Source: Spartobacteria bacterium | GTDB lineage: Bacteria > Verrucomicrobiota > Verrucomicrobiia > Chthoniobacterales > UBA6821 | Direction of reading: 5' to 3' | DNA: 10,817 nt | Assembly: GCA_947466005.1 (NCBI GenBank) | Contig: CANIBV010000052.1 | Coordinates: 1-10,817 of the forward strand | Shown here: piece by piece, positions 1 to 7,307 of the stretch | How positions within the stretch are numbered: the first letter of the stretch is position 1 | How the letters are laid out: every line of letters starts with the position of its first letter | Notes under the pieces: model-generated | Told to the model about the DNA's origin: nothing | Databases searched by the model: none | Seen by the model: the letters and a program-made list of their open reading frames with translations, nothing else | Program-made: the position numbers and the translations under genes

Positions 1-1386
1 CTTGTCCGCCAGCTCCTCCGCCGGATAAGTCCAGATTTCGCTTAAGGTCGGGTGGTAATGAGGGATGGCGGCCAACTGAGCCGCCGTCGCGTTGAAGGCC
101 ATCGCCACCACGATCTCATGAATGAGCTCGGATCCATCGGGCCCTACCACGGCACCTCCGAGGATGCTGCCATCGGCGGCATCGGCGATCAGCTTTACAA
201 AACCGTCTGTCTCACCCTTCACGAGTGATTTGCCATGATCGGCAAAGGGATAGCTTGCCGTGATCACATCGACTCCCGAGTCACGCGCCTCGACTTCGGT
301 CATCCCGCAGGAGGCCATCTGAGGCTCGGTGAAAGCAGCAAAAAGCTTCAGACGGTAATCTAGCACGACTGGAGAGCCACCCTTTAGAAGTGCGGCAGCA
401 TTCTTCGCGGCAGTCTCGCCCTGGGTGATGGCGATATGGACCACCTCGTAGGGTCCGCAACAATCACCCGCAGCAAAGAGGTGCCTCGCCGTGGTCCGCT
501 GTTCAAGATCGGTGCAGATGGCCGGCCCCTCAAGCGCGACTCCTGCTTTTTCCAAATGAAGCCCCTTCACGGCGGGACGTCGGCCGAGCGCATTGAGCAC
601 AATTCCGGCCTCCACGCTCAAGGCACCGTTTCCGTGTTCAAAGTTCACCTTCACTCCGGCCGCCGTCCTTTCAATCCCCAGCAGGCGCGTACCGCAGAGG
701 ACCTCCATGCCACGCTTGACGAAGGCCGCTGCAAGAGCATCGGCCACATCGCGGTCGCTCCCGGTCAGGAGTTGGGTGTTGCGCTGCAGAATGGTGACAT
801 GGGTGCCTAGTGACTCGAGGTAGTGGGCCATCTCAAGGGCCACGGGACCGCCGCCCAAGACGACGGCCGAGAAGGGAATCGCTGTCAGGTTCAGGAGGTC
901 GTCGCTGGAGATGCAATACTCGATGCCCGGGACGGAAGGTCTGTTCAGCACGGAGCCCGTGGAGATGCAGCCGCTCTTGAGGGAAACGATCTGCTCTCCT
1001 CCCCCGTGCAGGGCGATGCGGAGGCTGAAGGGATCCAGGAACTCGGCACGCCCCCGGATGAAGTCGAAGCTACCTCCCTCCAGTTGCTGGCGGCGGTAAT
1101 CAGCAAACTCGCCGATGAGACGTTTCTTGCGAGCCACGATCTCCCCGGCATCAAAGCCTATCTTTTCCGCGCTCAGGCCGAACTCGGAGGCATGGCGCAG
1201 GGTCCGGTAACGGTTCGCCGACTCGATCAGAGCCTTGCTCGGCATGCAGCCCCGCAGGATGCAGAGCCCGCCGATTTCCTCACCTCCCTCGATGACGACC
1301 GTAGAGAGTCCAAGTGACGCGGCAGTCCGTGCAGCGGCGTAACCCCCGCTCCCCCCACCGATCACCACAAAGTCGTATTCCTTCAT
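1..1386 (-). CDS. FAD-dependent pyridine nucleotide-disulfide oxidoreductase (dihydrolipoamide dehydrogenase / mercuric reductase-like), 3' end cut by window edge
   Basis: I translated this frame directly: 462 codons run open from the ATG to the window edge, so the stop lies outside. The N-terminal FAD Rossmann motif GGGSGG is at residues 10-15. The redox-active pair is C42 and C47 (CILRGC, followed by PSK). A TGS motif is at 143-145, a second Rossmann motif GGGPVALE at 178-185, GRRP at 268-271 and the FAD-binding AAGD at 305-308. Near the C-terminus HPTLSE supplies the His445-Glu450 catalytic base of the family. The strand ending VTILQR puts Arg202 where NADPH-dependent members such as MerA have Arg and NAD-dependent lipoamide dehydrogenases have an acid, so NADPH use is inferred. 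No N-terminal heavy-metal domain is present. An in-frame ATG lies 8 codons upstream (1410), but the 1386 start puts the first strand at the usual distance; a GAGGGG lies 12 nt before it. The family is certain, the substrate unknown. Confidence 0.9.
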   Translation of the reverse strand, partial: MKEYDFVVIGGGSGGYAAARTAASLGLSTVVIEGGEEIGGLCILRGCMPSKALIESANRYRTLRHASEFGLSAEKIGFDAGEIVARKKRLIGEFADYRRQQLEGGSFDFIRGRAEFLDPFSLRIALHGGGEQIVSLKSGCISTGSVLNRPSVPGIEYCISSDDLLNLTAIPFSAVVLGGGPVALEMAHYLESLGTHVTILQRNTQLLTGSDRDVADALAAAFVKRGMEVLCGTRLLGIERTAAGVKVNFEHGNGALSVEAGIVLNALGRRPAVKGLHLEKAGVALEGPAICTDLEQRTTARHLFAAGDCCGPYEVVHIAITQGETAAKNAAALLKGGSPVVLDYRLKLFAAFTEPQMASCGMTEVEARDSGVDVITASYPFADHGKSLVKGETDGFVKLIADAADGSILGGAVVGPDGSELIHEIVVAMAFNATAAQLAAIPHYHPTLSEIWTYPAEELADK

Positions 1387-1778
1387 ATAACTAATCTGCC
1401 CCTCGTCCATTGCTTTGAAAAGGTGGGAAACAGACTAAGGATTTTTCATAGGTTAACAGAGCCTTCCTTTACTACGAAACACCTCCCTCGCAAGACAAAC
1501 ACCCAGCTCCATTTACTTCATCATCTTTCAATGCGACGGTAATTTGAGGCCAGAGGCAGACAGTCAAGCGAAGCTGATCTTTTTATTGCTATTGCCTCGT
1601 CGTCCTCCGTCCACCTCGCCCTTCGGGCTGTGCTATGCACAGGCTACTCCGTGCTTTCCAGCACTCGGCGTTGAGAGCGCAAAGCAACGCCACAAACCTG
1701 TGACTGGCGTGAGCAGGTAGAAACGCCGAATGCGGTCCTTCCGCGAGAGCGGTGCGGGCGCCCCCCCAGTTCAATGGC
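1387..1778. other. Gene-free intergenic region between ribF and the left-edge reductase
   Basis: About 390 bp without a convincing gene. The half near the reductase (1387-1600) is plainer and more AT-rich and probably contains that gene's promoter, but I could not pick one confidently. The ribF-proximal half (about 1610-1755) is GC-rich and full of short perfect inverted repeats, listed separately. A 71-codon minus-strand frame over 1589-1804 runs into the end of ribF and has no recognisable protein character. I see no hairpin followed by a T-run on the minus strand that would clearly terminate the ribF transcript. Confidence 0.7.
1618..1752. repeat. Chain of short perfect hairpins (candidate intergenic repeat or structured RNA)
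   Basis: Six or more perfect stems lie almost end to end: GCCC/GGGC (1618-1628, loop TTC); CTGTGC/GCACAG (1628-1642, loop TAT); GTGCT/AGCAC (1651-1664); GGCGTTG/CAACGCC (1667-1691, 11-nt loop); GGCGT/ACGCC (1706-1727); and GCGG/CCGC (1732-1744), which competes with CCGC-GAGA-GCGG (1741-1752). CGGCGTT at 1666-1672 can pair either with the arm at 1686-1691 or with AACGCCG at 1722-1728, so alternative folds exist. The array begins about 25 bp beyond the ribF stop, so it would lie in the 3' part of the operon transcript. It could be a REP-like mobile repeat, an RNA-stabilising 3' structure or a small RNA. The inverted repeats are seen; any function is inference. Confidence 0.5.
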
Positions 1779-2699
1779 TTAACAGAAACCCCTAGCCCTC
1801 TCACAGTCCAGAGCGATCTGGGCCTTCAACTCATCCAATCCGGAGAACTTCTGCTCATCGCGCAGGTACTGTACGAACTCCACAGAGAGTTCCTCTCCCA
1901 CAAAGTCCCGGACGACATCAAAGAGATGGACCTCGACGGTGCGCTTGGTAGAAGTGGGATCCACCGTGGGCCGCACACCGATATTTGCCACCCCGGGATA
2001 AAGGTCATCCCCCGCAGAGACCCTCGCGGCATAGACGCCATCGGGAGGCAGTTGCATTCCATCGACATCTAGGTTGGCAGTCGGGAAACCGATCGTGGCT
2101 CCCAGACCGGCCCCTCTCACCACATTCCCCGTGAGGAGAAACGGTCGACCGAGGCAGGCGGATGCTTCGGTAAATTCACCAGAGGTGATCGCCTTCCTAA
2201 TCCGGGTGCTGCTGATCGGTGAATCTGCGGCCATGACAGGATCAATCTGGATGACCTTGAATCTTCGCTCCTCACCCAGTTCTTTCAACAGAGCCACATT
2301 CCCCTCACCTCCCTTGCCAAAGGACCACTGTCGCCCCACGCAGACTGCATGAAGCGGGGAAGACGCGGCGAGCGACGTAATGAAGTCACGTGCGGGTATC
2401 CCGGCCAGATTACTGGTGAACTCAAGCATCAGCAGTACCGGGAGACCCATCCCCGCAAGCATGGCGGTCTTCTCAGCATTCCGGGTCAAAAGTTTAGGCG
2501 CCTTCTCGGGGCGGAGCAGCGAGGCCGGATGACGGTCGAAGGTCATGACGACAGTCGTGCCCCCGCAGGAATTTGCCTCCTCCATGGCACGACGAATCAG
2601 AGCCCGATGACCGAGATGAAGCCCATCGAAGGTTCCCGCCGCGAGAACGATCGGCCCCTTGAGTCCGGAAAGTTCATCTATGGATTTCAATATGATCAT
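1779..2699 (-). CDS. ribF: Bifunctional riboflavin kinase / FMN adenylyltransferase
   Basis: RibF phosphorylates riboflavin to FMN and adenylates FMN to FAD in the cytoplasm. The N-terminal nucleotidyltransferase domain shows GTFDGLHLGH at residues 22-31, the family's HxGH-type nucleotide-binding motif, and an SSTRIR motif before the linker. The C-terminal kinase domain shows GFPTANL at 204-210, then PDGVYA and NIGVRPT. At 306 residues it has the normal two-domain length. I start it at the ATG at 2699; a TTG one codon earlier would also fit. No Shine-Dalgarno is visible, and the bases just upstream are an alternating AT run. It is the last gene of the nusA operon, about 150 bp after truB, and may also have its own promoter in that gap. 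FAD made here would serve flavoenzymes such as the reductase at the left edge, though nothing shows a specific link. Confidence 0.96.
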   Translation of the reverse strand: MIILKSIDELSGLKGPIVLAAGTFDGLHLGHRALIRRAMEEANSCGGTTVVMTFDRHPASLLRPEKAPKLLTRNAEKTAMLAGMGLPVLLMLEFTSNLAGIPARDFITSLAASSPLHAVCVGRQWSFGKGGEGNVALLKELGEERRFKVIQIDPVMAADSPISSTRIRKAITSGEFTEASACLGRPFLLTGNVVRGAGLGATIGFPTANLDVDGMQLPPDGVYAARVSAGDDLYPGVANIGVRPTVDPTSTKRTVEVHLFDVVRDFVGEELSVEFVQYLRDEQKFSGLDELKAQIALDCERARGFC

Positions 2700-2702
2700 C
2701 AA

Positions 2703-2855
2703 AATATATATATCGCGCAGAGGAAAGAGTTTTGGATTCAGAAATCCACTGGAAGGAAAGAGTCACCAGAGATTCTCACAATCTGATCTCAAAAGGTTTC
2801 AAAAAAAACATTATCCTATCCTCACCTCTCTGCGTCTCTGCGCGAGAATAATTCC
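2703..2855. repeat. truB-ribF intergenic element with inverted CTCTGCGCGA arms
   Basis: TCGCGCAGAG at 2713-2722 is the exact reverse complement of CTCTGCGCGA at 2836-2845, so the 10-bp arms bracket about 133 bp. The right arm is preceded by a tandem near-copy, CTCTGCG at 2828-2834 and again at 2836-2842. A small GGATT/AATCC hairpin (2734-2747) and a run of eight A's lie between the arms. CTCTGCGTCTCTGCGCGAG-like strings are, from general familiarity, common in intergenic repeats of several bacterial phyla, so this may be one copy of a dispersed family. Next to ribF an alternating AT stretch (2704-2713) could serve as a -10-like element for a separate ribF promoter; no convincing -35 partner is seen. 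Confidence 0.5.
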
Positions 2856-3578
2856 CTACGCGCCTCGGATGCGCGAGACCTGAGGCAGGGTCAGCAGTTT
2901 CTCAAGGATTAACTCGCGGGGTGTCGTCTTGAGATCGGCTGCGGGAAAAGCCTGGGAGACATCAAAGCGACCCGACTTTGTGCGGCGAAGCGCATTCAGA
3001 TGGGCCCCGCATCCTAGGTCGTTACCGATATCGAACGCATAAGTCCGGACATAGAATCCCTTGCTACAGACGACGCGGAAATCAATCTCATCAGGCCGCA
3101 CCTCCAGGATCTGGTGCGTGTAGATGTGCACAAAGCGTGGTTCACGCTCTACAGTCTTTCCCTGTCGGGCCAGTTTATAGAGTGCCACTCCATCCTTTTT
3201 GATCGCTGAAACCATCGGTGGAGTCTGGTAGAAGTCGCCGTCGTACTTGGCAAAGGCGGCCTCCAACTGCTCGCGGGTGAACTGTGGCACCGCACGGGTC
3301 TCCGTGATCTCGCCGTCGGCATCCTGGGAATCCGTCATCACGCCAAGCTTCATGGTGCCGACATATTCCTTGTCCTCGCTCATGAGGAGGTCCTGGATCT
3401 TGGTGCCACGACCGAGCGTGAGAAGAAGAAGGCCCGTGGCCATGGGGTCAAGGGTTCCGCAGTGACCGATTTTCTTCGTGCCAAGAACACGACGCGCAAT
3501 GGCCACCACATCATGCGATGTCATCTCGGAGGCCTTATCAATTGGCAGAACGCCATCAATGGTGGAATCAATACGCAT
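2856..3578 (-). CDS. truB: tRNA pseudouridine(55) synthase, short form
   Basis: TruB converts U55 of the T-loop of elongator tRNAs to pseudouridine. The N-terminus reads VLPIDKA, matching the family's opening motif (usually LxxDKPxG/A). The catalytic loop is GTLDPMATG, with nucleophile Asp44. Tyr72 follows in KEYVG, the position that stacks on the flipped base, and the KGFYVRT and CGAHLNALRRTKSG blocks occupy the later core. At 240 residues it is shorter than the roughly 310-residue E. coli and Bacillus proteins and ends soon after the catalytic fold, so the C-terminal PUA domain is missing. It begins 29 bp after the nrnA stop. The spacer contains a perfect AACAGCTGTT palindrome (3583-3592) and no Shine-Dalgarno. 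The assignment is secure. Confidence 0.96.
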   Translation of the reverse strand: MRIDSTIDGVLPIDKASEMTSHDVVAIARRVLGTKKIGHCGTLDPMATGLLLLTLGRGTKIQDLLMSEDKEYVGTMKLGVMTDSQDADGEITETRAVPQFTREQLEAAFAKYDGDFYQTPPMVSAIKKDGVALYKLARQGKTVEREPRFVHIYTHQILEVRPDEIDFRVVCSKGFYVRTYAFDIGNDLGCGAHLNALRRTKSGRFDVSQAFPAADLKTTPRELILEKLLTLPQVSRIRGA

Positions 3579-3607
3579 GGGAAACAGCTGTTATAACAAG
3601 GATAAGA

Positions 3608-4585
3608 TCAGGGAGCACCTAGCGCGGCATCGATCGCCTTCAAAACACGATCCTCAACTTCAAGAAGCGAACCTTTGATGCGAGCTCCCGACGCCATCTG
3701 GTGACCTCCTCCCCCGAACTCGCCGCACAGGTCGCAGGCATCAAAGCTTGTATCCTTGGAGCGGAGACTGAGACGCACCATTCCACCCTCCATCTCTTCA
3801 AAGAAAGCGGCGGCCTTCACCCCCTCGACGGAGCGAAGGTGATCAATGATACCCTCGTTATCCTCGGGGATGACACCAAGGGCGGCTACATCTGCCAGTG
3901 AGAGAGCAAAGCTCGCCGCTCTGTCATGACTGGTAAAGCGCGCATTCACCAAGGCATGCTTCAGCAGTTCAAGTCGGCGGCGCGGTTGGTTCTCGAACAG
4001 GGATCGTGAGAGTGCGGCGACATTCACCCCACGGGCGATGAGCTCCGCTCCGATCAGGAAGGTCTCGGCTCCTGTACCCTCGTACTGGAAGGATCCGGTA
4101 TCCGTGGAAATCGCGGCAAAAAGATTGGTCGCCATCTCCGGAGTGATGGTGATTCCCTCCCTGATGAATGCCTCGGCCAAGATTTGGCCCGTCGCAGGAC
4201 GCGATGGATCGATGAGGTTCAAGCTGCCGTAGCCCAAGTTGCTCCTGTGGTGATCGATGCAGATCCAGAGAGGTGAACCGGAGATGGAATCCAGGACTGT
4301 TCCGAGGCGGTTCTGCACGGAAGTATCGAGTGCCAGCACGGCATCAAAGGCAACGGGCGATGCCGGCGGGGCGGTGATCAGTTCGGAGGAGGGAAGAAAG
4401 GAGAATTTCTCCAGCATTCCATCCTCATTCCAGGCCGACACCTCATGTCCCTCTGAGATCAACCAGAGCGCAGCGGCAATGGTTGAGCCGTAGGCATCGG
4501 CATCAGGTCGCAGGTGGCTGACGACCAGGATACGGTGGCGGCCTTTGAGGGCGTCGCGGATCTCGGGAAAAGCGGCGCTCTTCAT
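3608..4585 (-). CDS. nrnA: DHH/DHHA1 phosphoesterase, NrnA-like nanoRNase / pAp phosphatase
   Basis: This family degrades 2-5 nt RNAs to mononucleotides and often hydrolyses pAp, using two metal ions. The DHH domain is intact: SHLRPDADAYGS at residues 23-34 (metal ligands D28 and D30), D87 in ALDTS, DHH at 111-113 and D162 in STDTGSF. The C-terminal DHHA1 RNA-binding domain carries GGGGHQMASG starting at 291. At 325 residues it has the family length. The usual PDGDALGS motif has Ala29 and Tyr32 in place of Gly and Leu. Its ATG overlaps the rbfA stop in an ATGA junction, which implies translational coupling. Placement between rbfA and truB is the arrangement seen in many Gram-positive and other genomes. 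Whether pAp, c-di-nucleotide products or only nanoRNA is the main substrate cannot be told from sequence. Confidence 0.93.
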   Translation of the reverse strand: MKSAAFPEIRDALKGRHRILVVSHLRPDADAYGSTIAAALWLISEGHEVSAWNEDGMLEKFSFLPSSELITAPPASPVAFDAVLALDTSVQNRLGTVLDSISGSPLWICIDHHRSNLGYGSLNLIDPSRPATGQILAEAFIREGITITPEMATNLFAAISTDTGSFQYEGTGAETFLIGAELIARGVNVAALSRSLFENQPRRRLELLKHALVNARFTSHDRAASFALSLADVAALGVIPEDNEGIIDHLRSVEGVKAAAFFEEMEGGMVRLSLRSKDTSFDACDLCGEFGGGGHQMASGARIKGSLLEVEDRVLKAIDAALGAP

Positions 4586-5007
4586 CGGGTATCATCCACA
4601 TGATCGGTCTCATCACCGTCAGGGCCCCCGTCGTTCACTCCCCCATTATTTGGCACTTCGTCGGGCAGAAGTGTCGGTTCGATCTCATCGAGCAGGTTGA
4701 GCACACGGGTGCCGCGCTCGATGGACTCATCGAGTTGGAAGTGAAGAAGCGGGGTGTACTTGAGGATCACCCGACGGGAGAGCTCATGCTGGAGGTGCTG
4801 GCGCTGGACCTCAAGCTGCTGGATCGCCTGCTCCTTCTGCCACTTCGTGCCGATGGCGCTGATGAAGACGTGGGCATTCTTCAGGTCCGGCGTGATGTCG
4901 ACGGCGCGGACGGAGACAAGAGGAGCCTCGAATTTTATTTCACGCCCGATGATTACTCCAAGCTCCCGCTTGATCAGTTCACAGACCCGTAGCAGACGTA
5001 GACTCAT
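4582..5007 (-). CDS. rbfA: 30S ribosome-binding factor A
   Basis: RbfA binds the immature 30S subunit near the 16S rRNA 5' helix and helps its late maturation, especially in the cold. The first 110 residues match the single KH-like domain: an N-terminal helix with RLLRVCELIKREL, then the VSVRAVDITPDLKNAHVFIS block that is the most conserved part, and a late RVLKY-like stretch (RVILKYTPLLHFQLDES). The last 30 or so residues form a Gly/Asp/Asn-rich acidic tail, longer than in E. coli and probably disordered. It follows infB by 62 bp and overlaps nrnA by 4 bp. No Shine-Dalgarno is seen before its ATG; the spacer instead holds a tandem GCTCTAG duplication. Confidence 0.93.
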   Translation of the reverse strand: MSLRLLRVCELIKRELGVIIGREIKFEAPLVSVRAVDITPDLKNAHVFISAIGTKWQKEQAIQQLEVQRQHLQHELSRRVILKYTPLLHFQLDESIERGTRVLNLLDEIEPTLLPDEVPNNGGVNDGGPDGDETDHVDDTR

Positions 5008-5019
5008 AATGGATGGTTG

Positions 5020-5050
5020 GATGAGCTCTAGGCTCTAGGCTTTGATGAGC
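5020..5050. repeat. Small tandem and direct repeats in the infB-rbfA spacer
   Basis: GCTCTAG occurs twice in tandem (5025-5031 and 5032-5038), and both copies are flanked by direct copies of GATGAGC (5020-5026 and 5044-5050). This fills most of the 62-bp spacer. It looks like a local duplication; no function is evident. Confidence 0.45.
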
Positions 5051-5069
5051 CCGGTTCAGAGAAAGTGAA

Positions 5070-7262
5070 TCAGAGAGTCTGGGCGACCTTCTCGAGTGTG
5101 TAGCACTCGATGATGTCACCGACTTCGTATTCCGAGTAATCCCCGAGGCGGATACCGCACTCGAGTCCGGCACGCACTTCCTTCACATCCTCGGTGAAGC
5201 GGCGAAGAGTCGAGAGACCACCATCGTAGACTGCCTGACGGCGGCGCAGCACGCGGGCACGCGCGGTGCGAGCGATGCGCCCGTCCGTGACCATGCTTCC
5301 CGCAACCATACCCCTGGAGAGGTCGAAGATCTGCTTCACTTCGGCATGGCCGATGATTGCTTCGCGGACTTCCGGATCAAGAAGGCCGGTCATGGCCTCG
5401 CGCATCTGGTCAACAAGCTCGTAAATGATGCTGTAAAGCTTGATCTGGACTCCTTCCTTGCGGGTGGCGGTATTCGCGCTGTTCTCCACCTTGATGCCGA
5501 AACCGATGATGATCGCGTCGGAGGCGCTGGCCAGCAGCACATCACTCTCAGTGATCGGTCCCACGGAGGAGTGGATGATCCGGAGATCGATCTTGTCCTG
5601 AGGGATGTCAGCGAGGGTGCCGATGAGCGCCTCAAGCGATCCCTGCATGTCAGCCTTGAGCACGATCTGGAGGACCTTCTTCTGGTCGGCAGCGATATTA
5701 GCGAAGAGGTTCTCGAGAGTCGCGCGCTTTGGTGCAGCGAGCTTCTCCTTGCGGGTGGCATCCAGACGCTCCTCGCTAAGTTGGCGGGCGGAGCGCTCGC
5801 TTTCCATCACGACAAGCTCGTCACCGGCATTGGGAAGTCCGCTCAGTCCAAGGATCTTCGCAGGCATTGCTGGTCCCGCCGCCTTGAAAGGCTGGCCCTC
5901 CTCGTTGATGAGCTGCTTGACCTTGCCCCAATAGTTGCCACAGATAAAAGCGTCCCCGACGCGAAGGGTGCCGTTATTGACAATCAAGGTGGCCGTCGGG
6001 CCACGACCGGCCTCGACCTGGGCCTCGATCACGCTGGCACGGGCCGGTTGGTCGGGGTTTGCCTTCAGTTCGAGAACTTCGGCCTGAAGGGACATCATCT
6101 CCAAAAGCTTGTCAATTCCCATGCCGGTGGCGGCAGAGACCTCGCACACGACGGTATCGCCACCCCACTCTTCGGGAACGAGTCCCTTGTCCTGAAGCTG
6201 CTGCCTTACGCGGTCTGTGTTGGCGGTTTTCAGATCACACTTGTTGACGGCAACCATGATGGTGACCTTGGCGGCCTGCGCATGGCTCAGGGCCTCAAGT
6301 GTCTGGGGCATCAGGCCGTCGTCGGCTGCGACGACAAGGACGACGATATCGGTGACGTTGGCTCCGCGGGCACGCATCGCCGAGAAGGCGGCGTGACCTG
6401 GGGTGTCGATGAAAGTGATCGGGTGTCCCTTCCAGTCAATGGAGTAGGCGCCGATGCGCTGGGTGATCCCGCCAGCTTCACCTGAAGCCACCTTGGTGCG
6501 ACGAATGGCATCAAGAAGGGAAGTCTTTCCGTGATCGACATGCCCCATGAAGGTGATGATCGGACCGCGAAGTTTTTTGGCCTCGGACTCTTCCTCGGAG
6601 GGCTTCGGTGGCTCGACGACGACCTTCTCCTCCTTGTGGACTCCGCCGCCGGCAACGCGCTTCTCGCGCTCGAAGAGGAAGCCGTACATGTCGCAGAGCT
6701 TGGAGGCGACATCCGGCTCCACGGACTGGTTGATGTTGGCAAAAATCTGCATCCCCATGAGATCCTTGATGATCTTGAAGGCGGGGACCTCCATCTGGGT
6801 CGCCAGCTCCTTGATCTGGATCGGAGGCTTGATATGGATGACCTTGCGGTTATCAGGAACCTCGGCAACCTCTCCCTTAGGAGTGGCGGGCTCGACTGCC
6901 TCGGGTGTTTCTTCCTCAGAAATAACGGGAGCAGGGGCAACCGGCTTGTGCTCCCCGATGCGGGGGAGAGCCTTACCCAAGGTCTGCGCCTTCTTTTTAG
7001 GTGCAGGACCATCAATGAGGGAAAGCGTGGGGAGATCAGCCGTCTTGACGACAACTTTCTTCGGTTCGGCCTTTTCGGCGGGCGCCGGCGCTGCAGAGGC
7101 TGGATCCTTGCCGCGTGCCGGGAATTTGGAAGCACCACGGGCTCCGGAAACTGTTCCTGCGCGGGAAGCGCGAGAGGGGGCTTTTGACGCAGCTGACTTG
7201 GAGGTTTTTGCGCCTGCTCCCTTGGAAGCTGAGGATTTAGAGGTGGATGCTTTGGAGGCCAT
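5070..7262 (-). CDS. infB: Translation initiation factor IF-2
   Basis: IF-2 is the GTPase that brings fMet-tRNA to the 30S subunit and promotes 50S joining. Residues 1 to about 140 form a low-complexity Ala/Ser/Lys/Pro-rich arm. An IF2_N-type helical domain follows at about 140-200 (IKELATQ, FKIIKDLMGM). The G domain has G1 GHVDHGKT at 240-247, G2 in GGITQ, G3 DTPGH at 286-290, G4 NKCD at 340-343 and a G5 SAAT motif about 30 residues on. Domains II and III follow, then the C-terminal fMet-tRNA-binding domain near EVGDIIECY. At 730 residues it is intermediate, with a short N-terminal arm beside E. coli's 890. The ATG at 7262 directly follows a TATA stretch and has no nearby Shine-Dalgarno. It sits 45 bp after nusA; no ylxR gene separates them. 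Confidence 0.98.
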   Translation of the reverse strand: MASKASTSKSSASKGAGAKTSKSAASKAPSRASRAGTVSGARGASKFPARGKDPASAAPAPAEKAEPKKVVVKTADLPTLSLIDGPAPKKKAQTLGKALPRIGEHKPVAPAPVISEEETPEAVEPATPKGEVAEVPDNRKVIHIKPPIQIKELATQMEVPAFKIIKDLMGMQIFANINQSVEPDVASKLCDMYGFLFEREKRVAGGGVHKEEKVVVEPPKPSEEESEAKKLRGPIITFMGHVDHGKTSLLDAIRRTKVASGEAGGITQRIGAYSIDWKGHPITFIDTPGHAAFSAMRARGANVTDIVVLVVAADDGLMPQTLEALSHAQAAKVTIMVAVNKCDLKTANTDRVRQQLQDKGLVPEEWGGDTVVCEVSAATGMGIDKLLEMMSLQAEVLELKANPDQPARASVIEAQVEAGRGPTATLIVNNGTLRVGDAFICGNYWGKVKQLINEEGQPFKAAGPAMPAKILGLSGLPNAGDELVVMESERSARQLSEERLDATRKEKLAAPKRATLENLFANIAADQKKVLQIVLKADMQGSLEALIGTLADIPQDKIDLRIIHSSVGPITESDVLLASASDAIIIGFGIKVENSANTATRKEGVQIKLYSIIYELVDQMREAMTGLLDPEVREAIIGHAEVKQIFDLSRGMVAGSMVTDGRIARTARARVLRRRQAVYDGGLSTLRRFTEDVKEVRAGLECGIRLGDYSEYEVGDIIECYTLEKVAQTL

Positions 7263-7307
7263 TATAAAAGTGTTGCCCAGAGGTTTCCTCGGAGAGGACC
7301 ACCGGGA

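Noticed and set aside
436..1317. Two plus-strand frames (436-810 and 823-1317) opposite the left-edge reductase
   Set aside because: The minus strand reads as an uninterrupted flavoprotein disulfide reductase with every family motif, so these are antisense shadows.
1380..1780. Rho-independent terminator after ribF
   Set aside because: The hairpins present are not followed by a T-run on the minus strand, so I could not support a terminator call.
1589..1804. 71-codon minus-strand frame across the hairpin region and the ribF end
   Set aside because: It overlaps the ribF C-terminus and covers the inverted-repeat chain. No protein motif is recognisable, and the stems explain the sequence better than coding does.
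3583..3592. AACAGCTGTT palindrome before truB
   Set aside because: A perfect but short palindrome inside an operon spacer with no promoter elements nearby; chance occurrence is likely.
5346..6485. 379-codon plus-strand frame antisense to infB
   Set aside because: Its composition (His, Asp, Gly and Leu-rich) is what GC-rich antisense codons of infB give. No domain is recognisable, and infB on the other strand is intact with all G motifs.
6311..7138. 275-codon minus-strand frame overlapping infB in another frame
   Set aside because: Arg/Ser/Pro-rich translation typical of a GC-rich out-of-frame reading; the in-frame infB product is complete.
7280..7290. GAGG-TTT-CCTC mini-palindrome between nusA and infB
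   Set aside because: Only a 4-bp stem, and on the mRNA its GAGG is about 24 nt from the infB start, too far for a ribosome binding site.
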